From contig JALCSJ010000071.1 of assembly GCA_022653215.1 (NCBI GenBank), positions 1 through 10,144 of the forward strand: a DNA stretch of 10,144 nucleotides. Direction: 5' to 3'. The first letter of the stretch is position 1; every line of letters starts with the position of its first letter. Under the pieces are notes generated by a model. That model saw only the letters and a program-made list of their open reading frames with translations, was not told the DNA's origin and searched no databases. Shown here in pieces: positions 1 through 6,030 of this stretch. Source of the DNA: Acidaminococcaceae bacterium. GTDB lineage: Bacteria; Bacillota; Negativicutes; Acidaminococcales; Acidaminococcaceae. The position numbers were made by a program, and so were the translations under genes.

Positions 1-229
1 AAAAAGAACTCACCATTATAGATGCTATGCCAAATATTACCCTAATACTGCTGGCATCCGGATGCATCTTATATACATTCACAAAAACAAAACTGGGAAT
101 TATTAAATAAAACATTAACTTCGACATTGTCTTAACATTCATGCCAAATTTTTTATCCAGGAAAAAACCCAGCAACACCAAGAAAAAAATCGGCAGCATC
201 GTATGTTCAACTATAAACCAAAAAACCAT
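1..229 (-). CDS. AEC family transporter, N-terminal part (cut by left window edge)
   Basis: The minus strand from the ATG at 229 reads open for 76 codons to the window edge. The peptide starts MVFWFIVEHTMLPIFFLVLL, followed by GFFLDKKFGMN, a short linker with KTMSKLMFYLIIPSFVF, and NVYKM. A first hydrophobic helix, a GxxLDKKFG loop and a second helix with the 'Y-IIP-F-F' pattern are typical of the auxin efflux carrier (AEC, PF03547) family. These are about 300-residue, 10-helix membrane permeases for organic acids such as malate; the substrate cannot be told from this fragment. The start is supported by a GAGGGG ribosome site about 6 bases upstream. The gene is divergent from mgtA. Only the first quarter is present, so the remainder and any partner genes are unseen. 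Family call fairly sure, substrate unknown. Confidence 0.75.
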   Translation of the reverse strand, partial: MVFWFIVEHTMLPIFFLVLLGFFLDKKFGMNVKTMSKLMFYLIIPSFVFVNVYKMHPDASSIRVIFGIASIMVSSF

Positions 230-283
230 TTTTTACCCCTCACCAACTGCGCACAGTTATTTACTATCTATTTATATAAAAAT

Positions 284-289
284 ATTATA
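284..289 (-). promoter_or_regulatory. Extended -10 promoter of the AEC transporter gene
   Basis: On the minus strand TGCTATAAT gives a perfect TATAAT -10 at 289-284 preceded by a TGn extension. No good -35 lies 16-18 bases upstream; a TTGCAT sits 20 bases away. The predicted start of transcription is near 277, giving a leader of about 48 bases before the ATG at 229. Inferred from sequence only. Confidence 0.5.
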
Positions 290-352
290 GCAACTTTTCG
301 GTGCTTTGTATGCAAAAAGTTGAAAATAATTAAATATAATATAAGCAAGGGA

Positions 353-445
353 GCACTAAAAAGGTTGGTCATGCTCGACCAGATCGGCGTAATGCCGTAG
401 GGAGAGTGACCAACCTTTTTAGTGCGACCGAAGCGCCATATACTG
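353..445. repeat. Structured intergenic repeat, short copy
   Basis: An 18-bp perfect inverted repeat (353-370 against 408-425, GCACTAAAAAGGTTGGTC) encloses a 37-base loop with a small CGGC/GCCG hairpin at 385-397. Bases 366-390 are repeated exactly at 448-472. Bases 395-445 recur, with small changes, at 699-747: the CCGTAGGGAGAGT block, the TTTTTAGTGCGACCGAAGC block and a CCATA(TA)CTG tail. It therefore looks like a shortened version of the longer element that follows. No coding sequence is convincing here. It is more GC-rich than the AT-rich flanks. Family identity unknown; a MITE-like or other palindromic intergenic repeat is the best description. Confidence 0.7.
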
Positions 446-729
446 GCTGGTCATGCTCGACCAGATCGGCGTGGAGTCATGCTACCGACATCATATACGC
501 TAGCAGCAGTCCGACGGATAATATTGGCAGGAGCATTGAGCAGGTTGGCAAATTTGCTACGCTGCTGAGCCGCGAACGAAGTGTATATCGGTTCGCAGCA
601 CCTATAGCGGGCCGATATACACATGAGTCGGCGATAGTAGCGAGAAAATTCACAACCTGCGGGAAAGCGACTGACAAATTATCCGCTAGACTGCATTCCC
701 GTAGGGAGAGTTGCTGACCTTTTTAGTGC
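353..729. repeat. Outer 13-bp inverted repeat bounding the whole repeat region
   Basis: GCACTAAAAAGGT at 353-365 is exactly complementary to ACCTTTTTAGTGC at 717-729. The same left arm can also pair with the inner copy at 413-425, so the two right arms compete for it. No target-site duplication is visible at the flanks, so insertion as a unit is possible but unproven. Confidence 0.5.
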
Positions 730-747
730 GACCGAAGCACCATACTG
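448..747. repeat. Structured intergenic repeat, long copy with palindromic insert
   Basis: The left 25 bases (448-472) and right ~49 bases (699-747) match the short copy at 366-390 and 395-445. Between them lies a 226-base segment (473-698) absent from the short copy. That segment forms nested stems: 506-511/689-694 and 515-522/678-685 separated by a 3x3 internal loop, 540-547/653-660, 556-560/637-641, 569-572/629-632, and an 11-bp stem 581-591/612-622 with a 20-base loop. The long open frames here on both strands lack ribosome sites and have no recognisable product. Likely a non-coding repeat family or a structured RNA; its function is unknown. Confidence 0.65.
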
Positions 748-755
748 TAACATAA

Positions 756-784
756 TTGACAAACGTAATTTAATAAGTTATGAT
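756..784 (+). promoter_or_regulatory. Promoter of the mgtA leader and gene
   Basis: TTGACA at 756-761 and TATGAT at 779-784 are separated by exactly 17 bases, a near-consensus sigma70-type (SigA) promoter. Transcription should start near 790-792, giving a leader of about 260 nt before the mgtA start. The first bases of that RNA fold into a hairpin (GATTAT 798-803 with ATAATC 808-813, extended by GTTG 792-795 with CAAC 814-817). Confidence 0.8.
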
Positions 785-854
785 ACAAGCAGTTGAAGAT
801 TATGCTTATAATCCAACAACTAAATAATAACCCGAAAGGATGGTGACCATTCGT

Positions 855-947
855 ATGAGTAATGGCCCGCGAAGTAGTAACAGCAAAGCGTTAGTAGTCA
901 GCATACTCTCTTATGGCACCGGACTGTCTGTTCAGGGGCTTATTTGA
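855..947 (+). CDS. Candidate 30-aa leader peptide upstream of mgtA
   Basis: An ATG at 855 opens 30 codons ending at TGA 945-947. The peptide begins MSNGPRSSNSKAL and continues with a mostly apolar half (VVSILSYGTGLSVQGLI). A plausible ribosome site AAGGATGGTG lies 9 bases upstream, and the ATG falls in the loop of a small hairpin (847-851 with 861-865). Codons 10-13 coincide with the strand (882-892) that can pair with the terminator, so ribosome position could set the fold of the leader. I do not recognise the peptide; it is not the known MgtL. It might be a regulatory uORF, a small membrane peptide, or a chance open frame. Confidence 0.4.
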   Translation: MSNGPRSSNSKALVVSILSYGTGLSVQGLI

Positions 948-964
948 CCGTGTTTGCTATTTAG

Positions 965-1005
965 ACCACCGATGCTTTGCTAAAACAAAGGTCGGTGGTA
1001 TTTTT
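965..1005 (+). terminator. Intrinsic terminator (attenuator) in the mgtA leader
   Basis: ACCACCGA at 965-972 pairs with TCGGTGGT at 992-999, continued inward by CTTTG 975-979 with CAAAG 986-990 and a 6-base loop. A run of five T follows at 1001-1005. It lies downstream of the mgtA promoter and about 45 bases before the mgtA start, so it should act as a conditional stop for mgtA transcription. Confidence 0.75.
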
Positions 1006-1026
1006 ATGCCTGATAAGGGGCATGCC

Positions 1027-1045
1027 ACCACCGGAAAGAGGTGGT
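1027..1045 (+). promoter_or_regulatory. Hairpin hiding the mgtA ribosome binding site
   Basis: ACCACC at 1027-1032 pairs with GGTGGT at 1040-1045 around a 7-base loop. The right arm is part of the Shine-Dalgarno stretch AAGAGGTGG (1036-1044) lying 5-6 bases before the ATG at 1050. The left arm duplicates the left arm of the upstream terminator, so it can swap partners with the terminator's right arm. Confidence 0.55.
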
Positions 1046-1049
1046 ACAA

Positions 1050-3737
1050 ATGATTATTATTGATGCTTTAATGAACGGAATTAACGGCGTAAACTCAACA
1101 GAAAACAAGTTGCGTACTTTTGCAGCTGCAAATCTTAATACTTTATGGACTGATTTATCTTGTGGTCCAAGCGGCTTAACACCGGAGGCTATTGCTGCCT
1201 CCAGGAAAAAATACGGTCGCAACATTGTTACCCATAAACAAAAGGGCGGTCTAGGCAAAAGACTCTATGACGCCTTTATTAACCCCTTTACAATTGTTTT
1301 AGCAGTTCTGGCCAGCATTTCGGCCTGCACAAACATTATTCTTGCTGCTCCCGAAGATAAAAACCCTGCAACGGTGCTTATCATTGTGACCATGATGCTC
1401 TTATCCGGAATACTGCGTTTTGTTCAGGATACCAAAAGCAACAATGCCGCAGCTAAGCTTAGTGCCATGATTCGTACTACTGCTGCTGTTATTCGGTACG
1501 GACAAGGACAGCAGGAAATTCCTTTGGACGAATTAGTGTACGGAGATTTGGTCACACTAAGTGCCGGTGATATGCTTCCTGCTGATATACGTTTTATCAC
1601 GACCAAAGACTTATTTATTAACCAAGCTGCACTTACCGGAGAAAGCGTACCTGTAGAAAAACAAGGCAGGCCCCTTGTACCCGGTTCCGGACAAGCAGTA
1701 ACAGAAATTTCTAATTTAGGTTTTATGGGTACTACCGTAATCAGCGGTACCGCCCAAGGTCTTGTGGTAGGCGTTGGTAATTCCACGATTTTTGGCAGTA
1801 TGGCCAAAGAATTAGATGCTAAACCCGTAGTAACCGGTTTTGAAAAAGGCATGAATGCCGTTTCCTGGATTTTGGTACGTTTCATGCTTGTCATGGTTCC
1901 TATTGTCTTTGTTCTTAATGGTCTGACGAAGGGAGACTGGCTGGAAGCCGGCTTATTTGCTATTTCCGTTGCCGTAGGACTGACTCCGGAAATGCTTCCT
2001 ATGCTAGTTACCAGCTGCCTGGCTAAAGGTGCACTAAACATGGGTAAGAAAAAAGTTATTATTAAGAACTTACATGCCATCCAAAATCTCGGTTCCATTG
2101 ATATTCTCTGCACAGATAAAACCGGAACATTAACCCAAGACAAAATCATTTTGGAATATCACATGAATGTTATGGGAGATGAAGACGACAGGGTTTTACG
2201 TCATGGTTTTCTGAACAGTTATTATCAGACAGGTTTAAAAAACCTTCTTGACTTATCAATTATTGATTATGCTACGAAAAGAAATTTAAACCAGCACGAT
2301 TATACCAAAGTTGATGAAATTCCTTTTGATTTTGAACGTCGTCGTATGAGTGTAGTTATCGAAGACAAAACCGGCAAAACTCAAATGATTACTAAAGGCG
2401 CTGTCCATGAAATGCTCCAGGCCTGCTCCTTTGTGGAATACGAGAAAAATGTAGTTCCCTTAACTCCTGAACTAAGAACTATCATAATGACAAAAGTACA
2501 AGAACTTGATAGCGAAGGTATGAGGGTTATTGCCCTTGCACAAAAAACCAATCCTGCTCCGGTAGGACAATTTTCTGTTCAAGATGAAAAGGATTTAGTT
2601 CTTATGGGTTATTTGGCTTTTCTTGACCCGCCCAAGGAAACTACAGCTGCTGCCTTGAAAGCTTTGCAGGAACACAGCGTAGGCATCAAAATTCTTACCG
2701 GTGACAGTGACCAGGTTACAGTCCATGTTTGCCGGCAGGTTGGTCTCAATGTTACAGGGGTACTTTTGGGTTCACAAATGGAAGATTTATCTGCTGAGGA
2801 AATCGGTGACTTAGCTGAGAAAAATACAATTTTTGCTAAATTATCCCCTACCCAAAAGGCCGCTGTTATCAGTGCTTTACGTGAGCGCGGTCATCTGGTT
2901 GGCTATATGGGTGACGGGATTAATGATGCAGCTGCCATGCGTGCCAGCGACGTAGGTATTTCTGTAGATACCGCCGTTGATGTTGCTAAGGAATCTGCTG
3001 ATGTTATTCTTCTGGAAAAAGATTTGCTGGTTCTGGAAGATGGTATTATCGAAGGCCGGAAAACTTATGCCAATATGATTAAATATATCAAAATGACTGT
3101 TTCTTCTAATTTTGGCAATATGCTGTCCGTCCTGGTGGCCGGTGCTTTCCTGCCTTTTTTACCTATGGCGGCTTTACAGCTGATCCTGTTAAATATGGTT
3201 TATGACCTTTCCTGCCTGGCTATTCCTTGGGATAATGTAGATAAAGAATTTCTCATGGAACCGAGGAAATGGGAAGCTGGCTCAATCACTAAATTTATGC
3301 TGTGGCTGGGACCTTCCAGTTCCATATTTGATATTATCACCTATCTGCTTATGTATTTTTATATTTGCCCGCTTTTTACCGGCGGCCAGCTTTACACAGC
3401 TTTATCCTCCTCTACCGACAAACTTATGTACCTGGCTGTTTTCCAAACCGGCTGGTTTGTGGAATCAATGTGGAGTCAGACTATGATTATTCATATGATT
3501 AGGACTCCCAAACTGCCTTTTATTGACAGCATTGCTTCCAAGTCCATGATTTTCCTGACTTTGGCAGGCTGCTCAATCGTAACGGCTCTGCCCTTTACAC
3601 CTTTGGCCGGTCCTCTTGGTCTAAAACCATTGCCTGCCGCCTATTTTGGCTTTCTGCTGCTTATTATTCTAGGTTACATGTTTACAGCCACAGTAGTTAA
3701 AAAATTTTATATTAAACGCTATGGAGAATTATTATAG
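1050..3737 (+). CDS. mgtA: MgtA-type magnesium-transporting P-type ATPase
   Basis: P3B-type ATPase importing Mg2+ across the cytoplasmic membrane with ATP hydrolysis; 895 residues, close to the ~900 of enterobacterial MgtA. Motifs counted from the ATG at 1050: TGES of the actuator domain at about 196-199, the ion-site helix VGLTPEMLPML around 310-318, the phosphorylation motif DKTGTLTQ with D356, the nucleotide-domain KGA at about 449, LTGDS at about 549-553, and the hinge GDGIND at about 621-626. The C-terminal part keeps the MgtA signatures MVYDLSCLAIPWDNVD and QTGWFVESMWSQ. The start at ATG 1050 is preferred over the GTG at 1041, because the GTG lies inside the ribosome site. The gene stands alone between its regulated leader and a terminator. 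Mg2+ specificity is by family; Ni2+ or Co2+ can also be carried by relatives. Confidence 0.93.
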   Translation: MIIIDALMNGINGVNSTENKLRTFAAANLNTLWTDLSCGPSGLTPEAIAASRKKYGRNIVTHKQKGGLGKRLYDAFINPFTIVLAVLASISACTNIILAAPEDKNPATVLIIVTMMLLSGILRFVQDTKSNNAAAKLSAMIRTTAAVIRYGQGQQEIPLDELVYGDLVTLSAGDMLPADIRFITTKDLFINQAALTGESVPVEKQGRPLVPGSGQAVTEISNLGFMGTTVISGTAQGLVVGVGNSTIFGSMAKELDAKPVVTGFEKGMNAVSWILVRFMLVMVPIVFVLNGLTKGDWLEAGLFAISVAVGLTPEMLPMLVTSCLAKGALNMGKKKVIIKNLHAIQNLGSIDILCTDKTGTLTQDKIILEYHMNVMGDEDDRVLRHGFLNSYYQTGLKNLLDLSIIDYATKRNLNQHDYTKVDEIPFDFERRRMSVVIEDKTGKTQMITKGAVHEMLQACSFVEYEKNVVPLTPELRTIIMTKVQELDSEGMRVIALAQKTNPAPVGQFSVQDEKDLVLMGYLAFLDPPKETTAAALKALQEHSVGIKILTGDSDQVTVHVCRQVGLNVTGVLLGSQMEDLSAEEIGDLAEKNTIFAKLSPTQKAAVISALRERGHLVGYMGDGINDAAAMRASDVGISVDTAVDVAKESADVILLEKDLLVLEDGIIEGRKTYANMIKYIKMTVSSNFGNMLSVLVAGAFLPFLPMAALQLILLNMVYDLSCLAIPWDNVDKEFLMEPRKWEAGSITKFMLWLGPSSSIFDIITYLLMYFYICPLFTGGQLYTALSSSTDKLMYLAVFQTGWFVESMWSQTMIIHMIRTPKLPFIDSIASKSMIFLTLAGCSIVTALPFTPLAGPLGLKPLPAAYFGFLLLIILGYMFTATVVKKFYIKRYGELL

Positions 3738-3740
3738 CAA

Positions 3741-3775
3741 AAAAATCGACTTCCCATGTTGGGAAGCCGATTTTT
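3741..3775. terminator. Bidirectional terminator between mgtA and rny
   Basis: AAAAATCG 3741-3748 pairs with CGATTTTT 3768-3775, and CTTCCCA 3750-3756 with TGGGAAG 3760-3766, around a TGT loop with one A/C mismatch. T runs follow on the plus strand (3771-3780) and on the minus strand (complement of 3739-3745). It sits between the two convergent stop codons, 3 bases after mgtA and 5 bases from the rny stop. Confidence 0.9.
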
Positions 3776-3780
3776 GTTTT

Positions 3781-5328
3781 CTATTTCGCATAATCAATTG
3801 CTCTAGTCTCACGGACGATGACAACTTTAATCTGTCCGGGATATTCCATTTCTTCTTCAATTTTCTTAGCAACATCATGGGCCAAAATAACTGAAGTATC
3901 GTCGTCAATCTTATCAGGTTTAACCATGATACGAATTTCACGACCAGCTTGTACTGCATAGCATTTTTCAACACCATCAAATGATTCGGCAATCTCTTCC
4001 AATCGAGTTAACCGTTTTAAATAAGTTTCCAACGTTTCACGACGGGCACCGGGTCTTGCTGCTGAAATAGCATCAGCCGCTGCCACCAAAACTGCTTCTA
4101 CACTAGTAGGTTCAACATCACCATGATGGGACATAATGGAATTAATAACCACTTCCGGTTCATGATAACGCTTAGCAACCTCTGCACCCAAATCAACGTG
4201 AGAACCTTCAACCTCATGATCCACTGCCTTACCAATATCGTGCAATAAACCTGCACGCTTTGCCAAGTCAACATCCACTCCTAATTCAGCAGCCATTAAG
4301 CCTGCCAAATGGGCTACTTCTACAGAATGTTTCAAAGCATTTTGACCATAACTGGTCCGGTAACACAAACGACCTAAAATCTTAACAATCTCCGGCGGCA
4401 AACCATGAACACCGGTCTCGAAAGTAGCTTGTTCGCCTGCTTCCTTGATCTTCAAATCGATTTCCTTCTGGGCTTTCTCCACCATTTCCTCAATACGAGC
4501 TGGGTGAATACGACCATCATTAATCAATTTTTCCAGTGCCATGCGGGCAATTTCCCTGCGAACCGGATCAAAACCGGAAATAATAACTGCTTCCGGGGTA
4601 TCATCAATAATCAAATCTATACCTGTTAAGGTTTCTAAAGTACGAATATTACGGCCTTCACGACCAATAATACGACCTTTCATTTCATCATTAGGTAACG
4701 CTACAACAGAAACAGTTGTTTCAGTTACATGATCTGCTGCACATCTTTGAATTGCTATGGAAATAATTTCCTTAGCTTTAGCATCAGCAGTATCCTTGGC
4801 TTCTTGCTCCAAGTCTTTGATCATTTTAGCTGTATCATGTTTTACTTCTGTCTTTACATTATCCAACAATTCTTTCTTAGCTTCATCAGTGGTTAAACCG
4901 GAAACTCTTTCCAGTTCCACCAGTTGTTTCGCGTACAATGCATCAATATTATCCTGAGATTCACGGAGTTTATTGCTTTGCTCTATGAGTTTTTCTTCCT
5001 TCTTCTCATAAGAATCCAGCTTTTTATCTACGTTCTCCTCTTTTTGCACTACACGACGTTCGGCTTTGGCAATTTCTGCCCGCCTATCCCTATTTTCTTT
5101 CTCCATTTCACTACGTTGCCGGTGAATATCTTCCTTCGCCTCGACTTGCATTTCTTTGGCCTTAGCGACTCCGGCTTTTTCCGCTTCTTGCAGAATCTGC
5201 ACTGCCCTTTCTTCAGCAGCGCCTATTTTGCCCTCGGCGATATGCTTACGTATTAAATAGCCCACTATGCAACCAATCACACAGAAGACTATACTTACGC
5301 CAATTGTTGTTATAACTATTCTTCTCAC
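3781..5328 (-). CDS. rny: Ribonuclease Y
   Basis: Membrane-anchored endoribonuclease that initiates mRNA decay in Firmicutes. In order: one N-terminal membrane helix (about 5-25), a long charged coiled coil rich in E, K and R (about 30-200), a KH RNA-binding domain with GRIIGREGRNIR at 218-229, and an HD metal-dependent hydrolase domain with LLHDIGK (H363-D364) and IMSHHGD at about 398-404. Length (515 from the GTG) is normal for the family (~520). The GTG at 5328 overlaps the Shine-Dalgarno AGGAGGTG itself, so it is a poor start. The in-frame ATA at 5319-5317 lies 8 bases after AGGAGG and may be the true start, giving 512 residues. The gene has its own promoter at about 5446-5474 and is separate from recX. 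Function call is very sure; start is not. Confidence 0.95.
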   Translation of the reverse strand: MRRIVITTIGVSIVFCVIGCIVGYLIRKHIAEGKIGAAEERAVQILQEAEKAGVAKAKEMQVEAKEDIHRQRSEMEKENRDRRAEIAKAERRVVQKEENVDKKLDSYEKKEEKLIEQSNKLRESQDNIDALYAKQLVELERVSGLTTDEAKKELLDNVKTEVKHDTAKMIKDLEQEAKDTADAKAKEIISIAIQRCAADHVTETTVSVVALPNDEMKGRIIGREGRNIRTLETLTGIDLIIDDTPEAVIISGFDPVRREIARMALEKLINDGRIHPARIEEMVEKAQKEIDLKIKEAGEQATFETGVHGLPPEIVKILGRLCYRTSYGQNALKHSVEVAHLAGLMAAELGVDVDLAKRAGLLHDIGKAVDHEVEGSHVDLGAEVAKRYHEPEVVINSIMSHHGDVEPTSVEAVLVAAADAISAARPGARRETLETYLKRLTRLEEIAESFDGVEKCYAVQAGREIRIMVKPDKIDDDTSVILAHDVAKKIEEEMEYPGQIKVVIVRETRAIDYAK

Positions 5329-5391
5329 CTCCTATTATTGTATTTTGTCAAATTTGAAATTTTGTTTAAATATTTACAATCTCACACTAAA

Positions 5392-5414
5392 TGAGGCAAC
5401 CAAAGGTCGCCTCA
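5392..5414 (-). other. Hairpin in the rny 5' leader
   Basis: In the minus-strand RNA, TGAGGC pairs with GCCTCA, continued by G-U and ACC/GGT around a TTT loop, a 10-bp stem. It lies between the predicted rny transcription start (~5439) and the ribosome site. Only TTTA follows it, so it is a weak terminator at best. It may stabilise the leader or be a processing or autoregulation site. Confidence 0.45.
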
Positions 5415-5445
5415 CCGTTTTCAATTAACACGATTGGATATGAAT

Positions 5446-5474
5446 ATTTTATAGTATTTTAAACAATGTGTCAA
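5446..5474 (-). promoter_or_regulatory. Promoter of rny
   Basis: On the minus strand TTGACA (complement of 5469-5474) is followed after 17 bases by TAAAAT (complement of 5446-5451). Transcription should start near 5439, about 110 bases before the rny ribosome site. Confidence 0.7.
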
Positions 5475-5503
5475 CTTTTCAGACAATATATGTACAAAAT
5501 CTA

Positions 5504-5532
5504 GAAATTTAGCTCAAATATTGCCTAATTTC
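5504..5532 (-). terminator. Weak hairpin directly after recX, possible terminator
   Basis: In the minus-strand RNA, GAAATTAG right after the recX stop pairs with CTAAATTTC (one bulged A), followed by TAGATTTTG. The stem is A/T-rich and the T run is short and interrupted, so termination may be leaky. Confidence 0.3.
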
Positions 5533-6030
5533 TCACTCTGAACATCTTGCCCGTCCCAGCATCGTGCTTATAATCTCTGTGCTGAAACCTCTGCTGCCCA
5601 AACCTCTGGCTAAAGCACCGGCGATTTTCTGCGTTTCTTCTCCGTATTTTTTTCTGAATTTCGGCAAATTGCTATCAGTATAAGCTTCTGCCCGTTTTTC
5701 TTCTTCAGCATGGGTTAATTGCTTAACCAAACCGGAAATAAGGTCAGAACGAACCTTCTTCTTCATGAGTGTCATGCGCAGATGCTGCCGGCCATAGAAT
5801 TTCTTGGTCAGCCAGTATTCATATACCCGTTGTCCATAACGTTCTTCGTCAATGAACTTGTTTTCCAGAAGCTTGGCAATTACCTGGGTGATAAGAGCAG
5901 AGGGGCAGTTGCGTTCCCGCAGCTTCCCCTCCATGTCTTTAGTACTGTAATCACGCACTGATAATCTATCCAGAGCAAAATCATAAGCTTCTTCGTAACT
6001 TGCCAAAAGCTTTTTACTCTTTCTCACCAT
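5533..6030 (-). CDS. recX: RecX, regulator of RecA
   Basis: RecX binds the RecA filament and modulates its activity during recombination and the SOS response. The product has 165 residues and shows the family's repeated three-helix units: ALDRLSVRDYSTKDMEGKL at about 19-37, a FIDEERYGQRVYE segment at about 59-71, and a GRQHLRMTLMKKKV segment at about 80-93. The open frame extends further upstream inside recA, but the start is placed at ATG 6030 (or ATG 6033) because AAAGG lies 5-8 bases upstream. The product then begins MVRKSKKLLASYEEAYDFAL. It overlaps the end of recA by 17 bases, which implies translational coupling and co-induction by DNA damage. The low charge conservation of the family leaves the exact N-terminus uncertain. 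Confidence 0.88.
   Translation of the reverse strand: MVRKSKKLLASYEEAYDFALDRLSVRDYSTKDMEGKLRERNCPSALITQVIAKLLENKFIDEERYGQRVYEYWLTKKFYGRQHLRMTLMKKKVRSDLISGLVKQLTHAEEEKRAEAYTDSNLPKFRKKYGEETQKIAGALARGLGSRGFSTEIISTMLGRARCSE

Larger units (their letters stand above)
790..1049 (+). promoter_or_regulatory. mgtA 5' leader: candidate attenuator or riboswitch
   Basis: This untranslated leader contains alternative pairings. Bases 882-892 can pair with 971-981 (8 perfect pairs plus three outer pairs, two of them G-U). This would break the terminator at 965-999. The terminator's right arm (993-999) can alternatively pair with ACCACCG at 1027-1033. That would free the ribosome binding site, which otherwise pairs as ACCACC 1027-1032 with GGTGGT 1040-1045. 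The pieces form a coherent on/off switch controlling both transcription and translation. I do not see the conserved M-box (ykoK) or yybP-ykoY core in it. Whether the signal is a metabolite, Mg2+ itself or translation of the internal ORF cannot be told. Confidence 0.6.

Noticed and set aside
203..400. 65-codon open frame on the plus strand
   Set aside because: It overlaps the AEC gene start, its promoter and the repeat, and its composition mirrors A/T-rich non-coding DNA.
406..717. 103-codon open frame on the plus strand, and a 66-codon frame at 477-677 on the minus strand, within the repeat
   Set aside because: No ribosome site, no recognisable product, low-complexity composition, and the bases are explained by repeat and hairpin structure on both strands.
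353..747. CRISPR array or tRNA cluster in the repeat region
   Set aside because: Only two unequal copies, no regular spacers, and no cloverleaf or CCA-type tRNA pattern.
790..1049. M-box (ykoK) or yybP-ykoY riboswitch upstream of mgtA
   Set aside because: Expected from the gene's role, but I cannot find the conserved core segments of either class as I know them; a covariance-model scan would settle this.
1041..1049. GTG at 1041 as the mgtA start
   Set aside because: It lies inside the AAGAGGTGG ribosome site; the ATG at 1050 has proper spacing.
1424..2149. 241-codon minus-strand open frame opposite mgtA
   Set aside because: Shadow of the conserved mgtA coding frame; no recognisable domain and no ribosome site noted.
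5346..5351. TTGACA on the minus strand just upstream of rny as a second promoter
   Set aside because: No -10 box 16-18 bases downstream; that position falls on the ribosome site and coding start.
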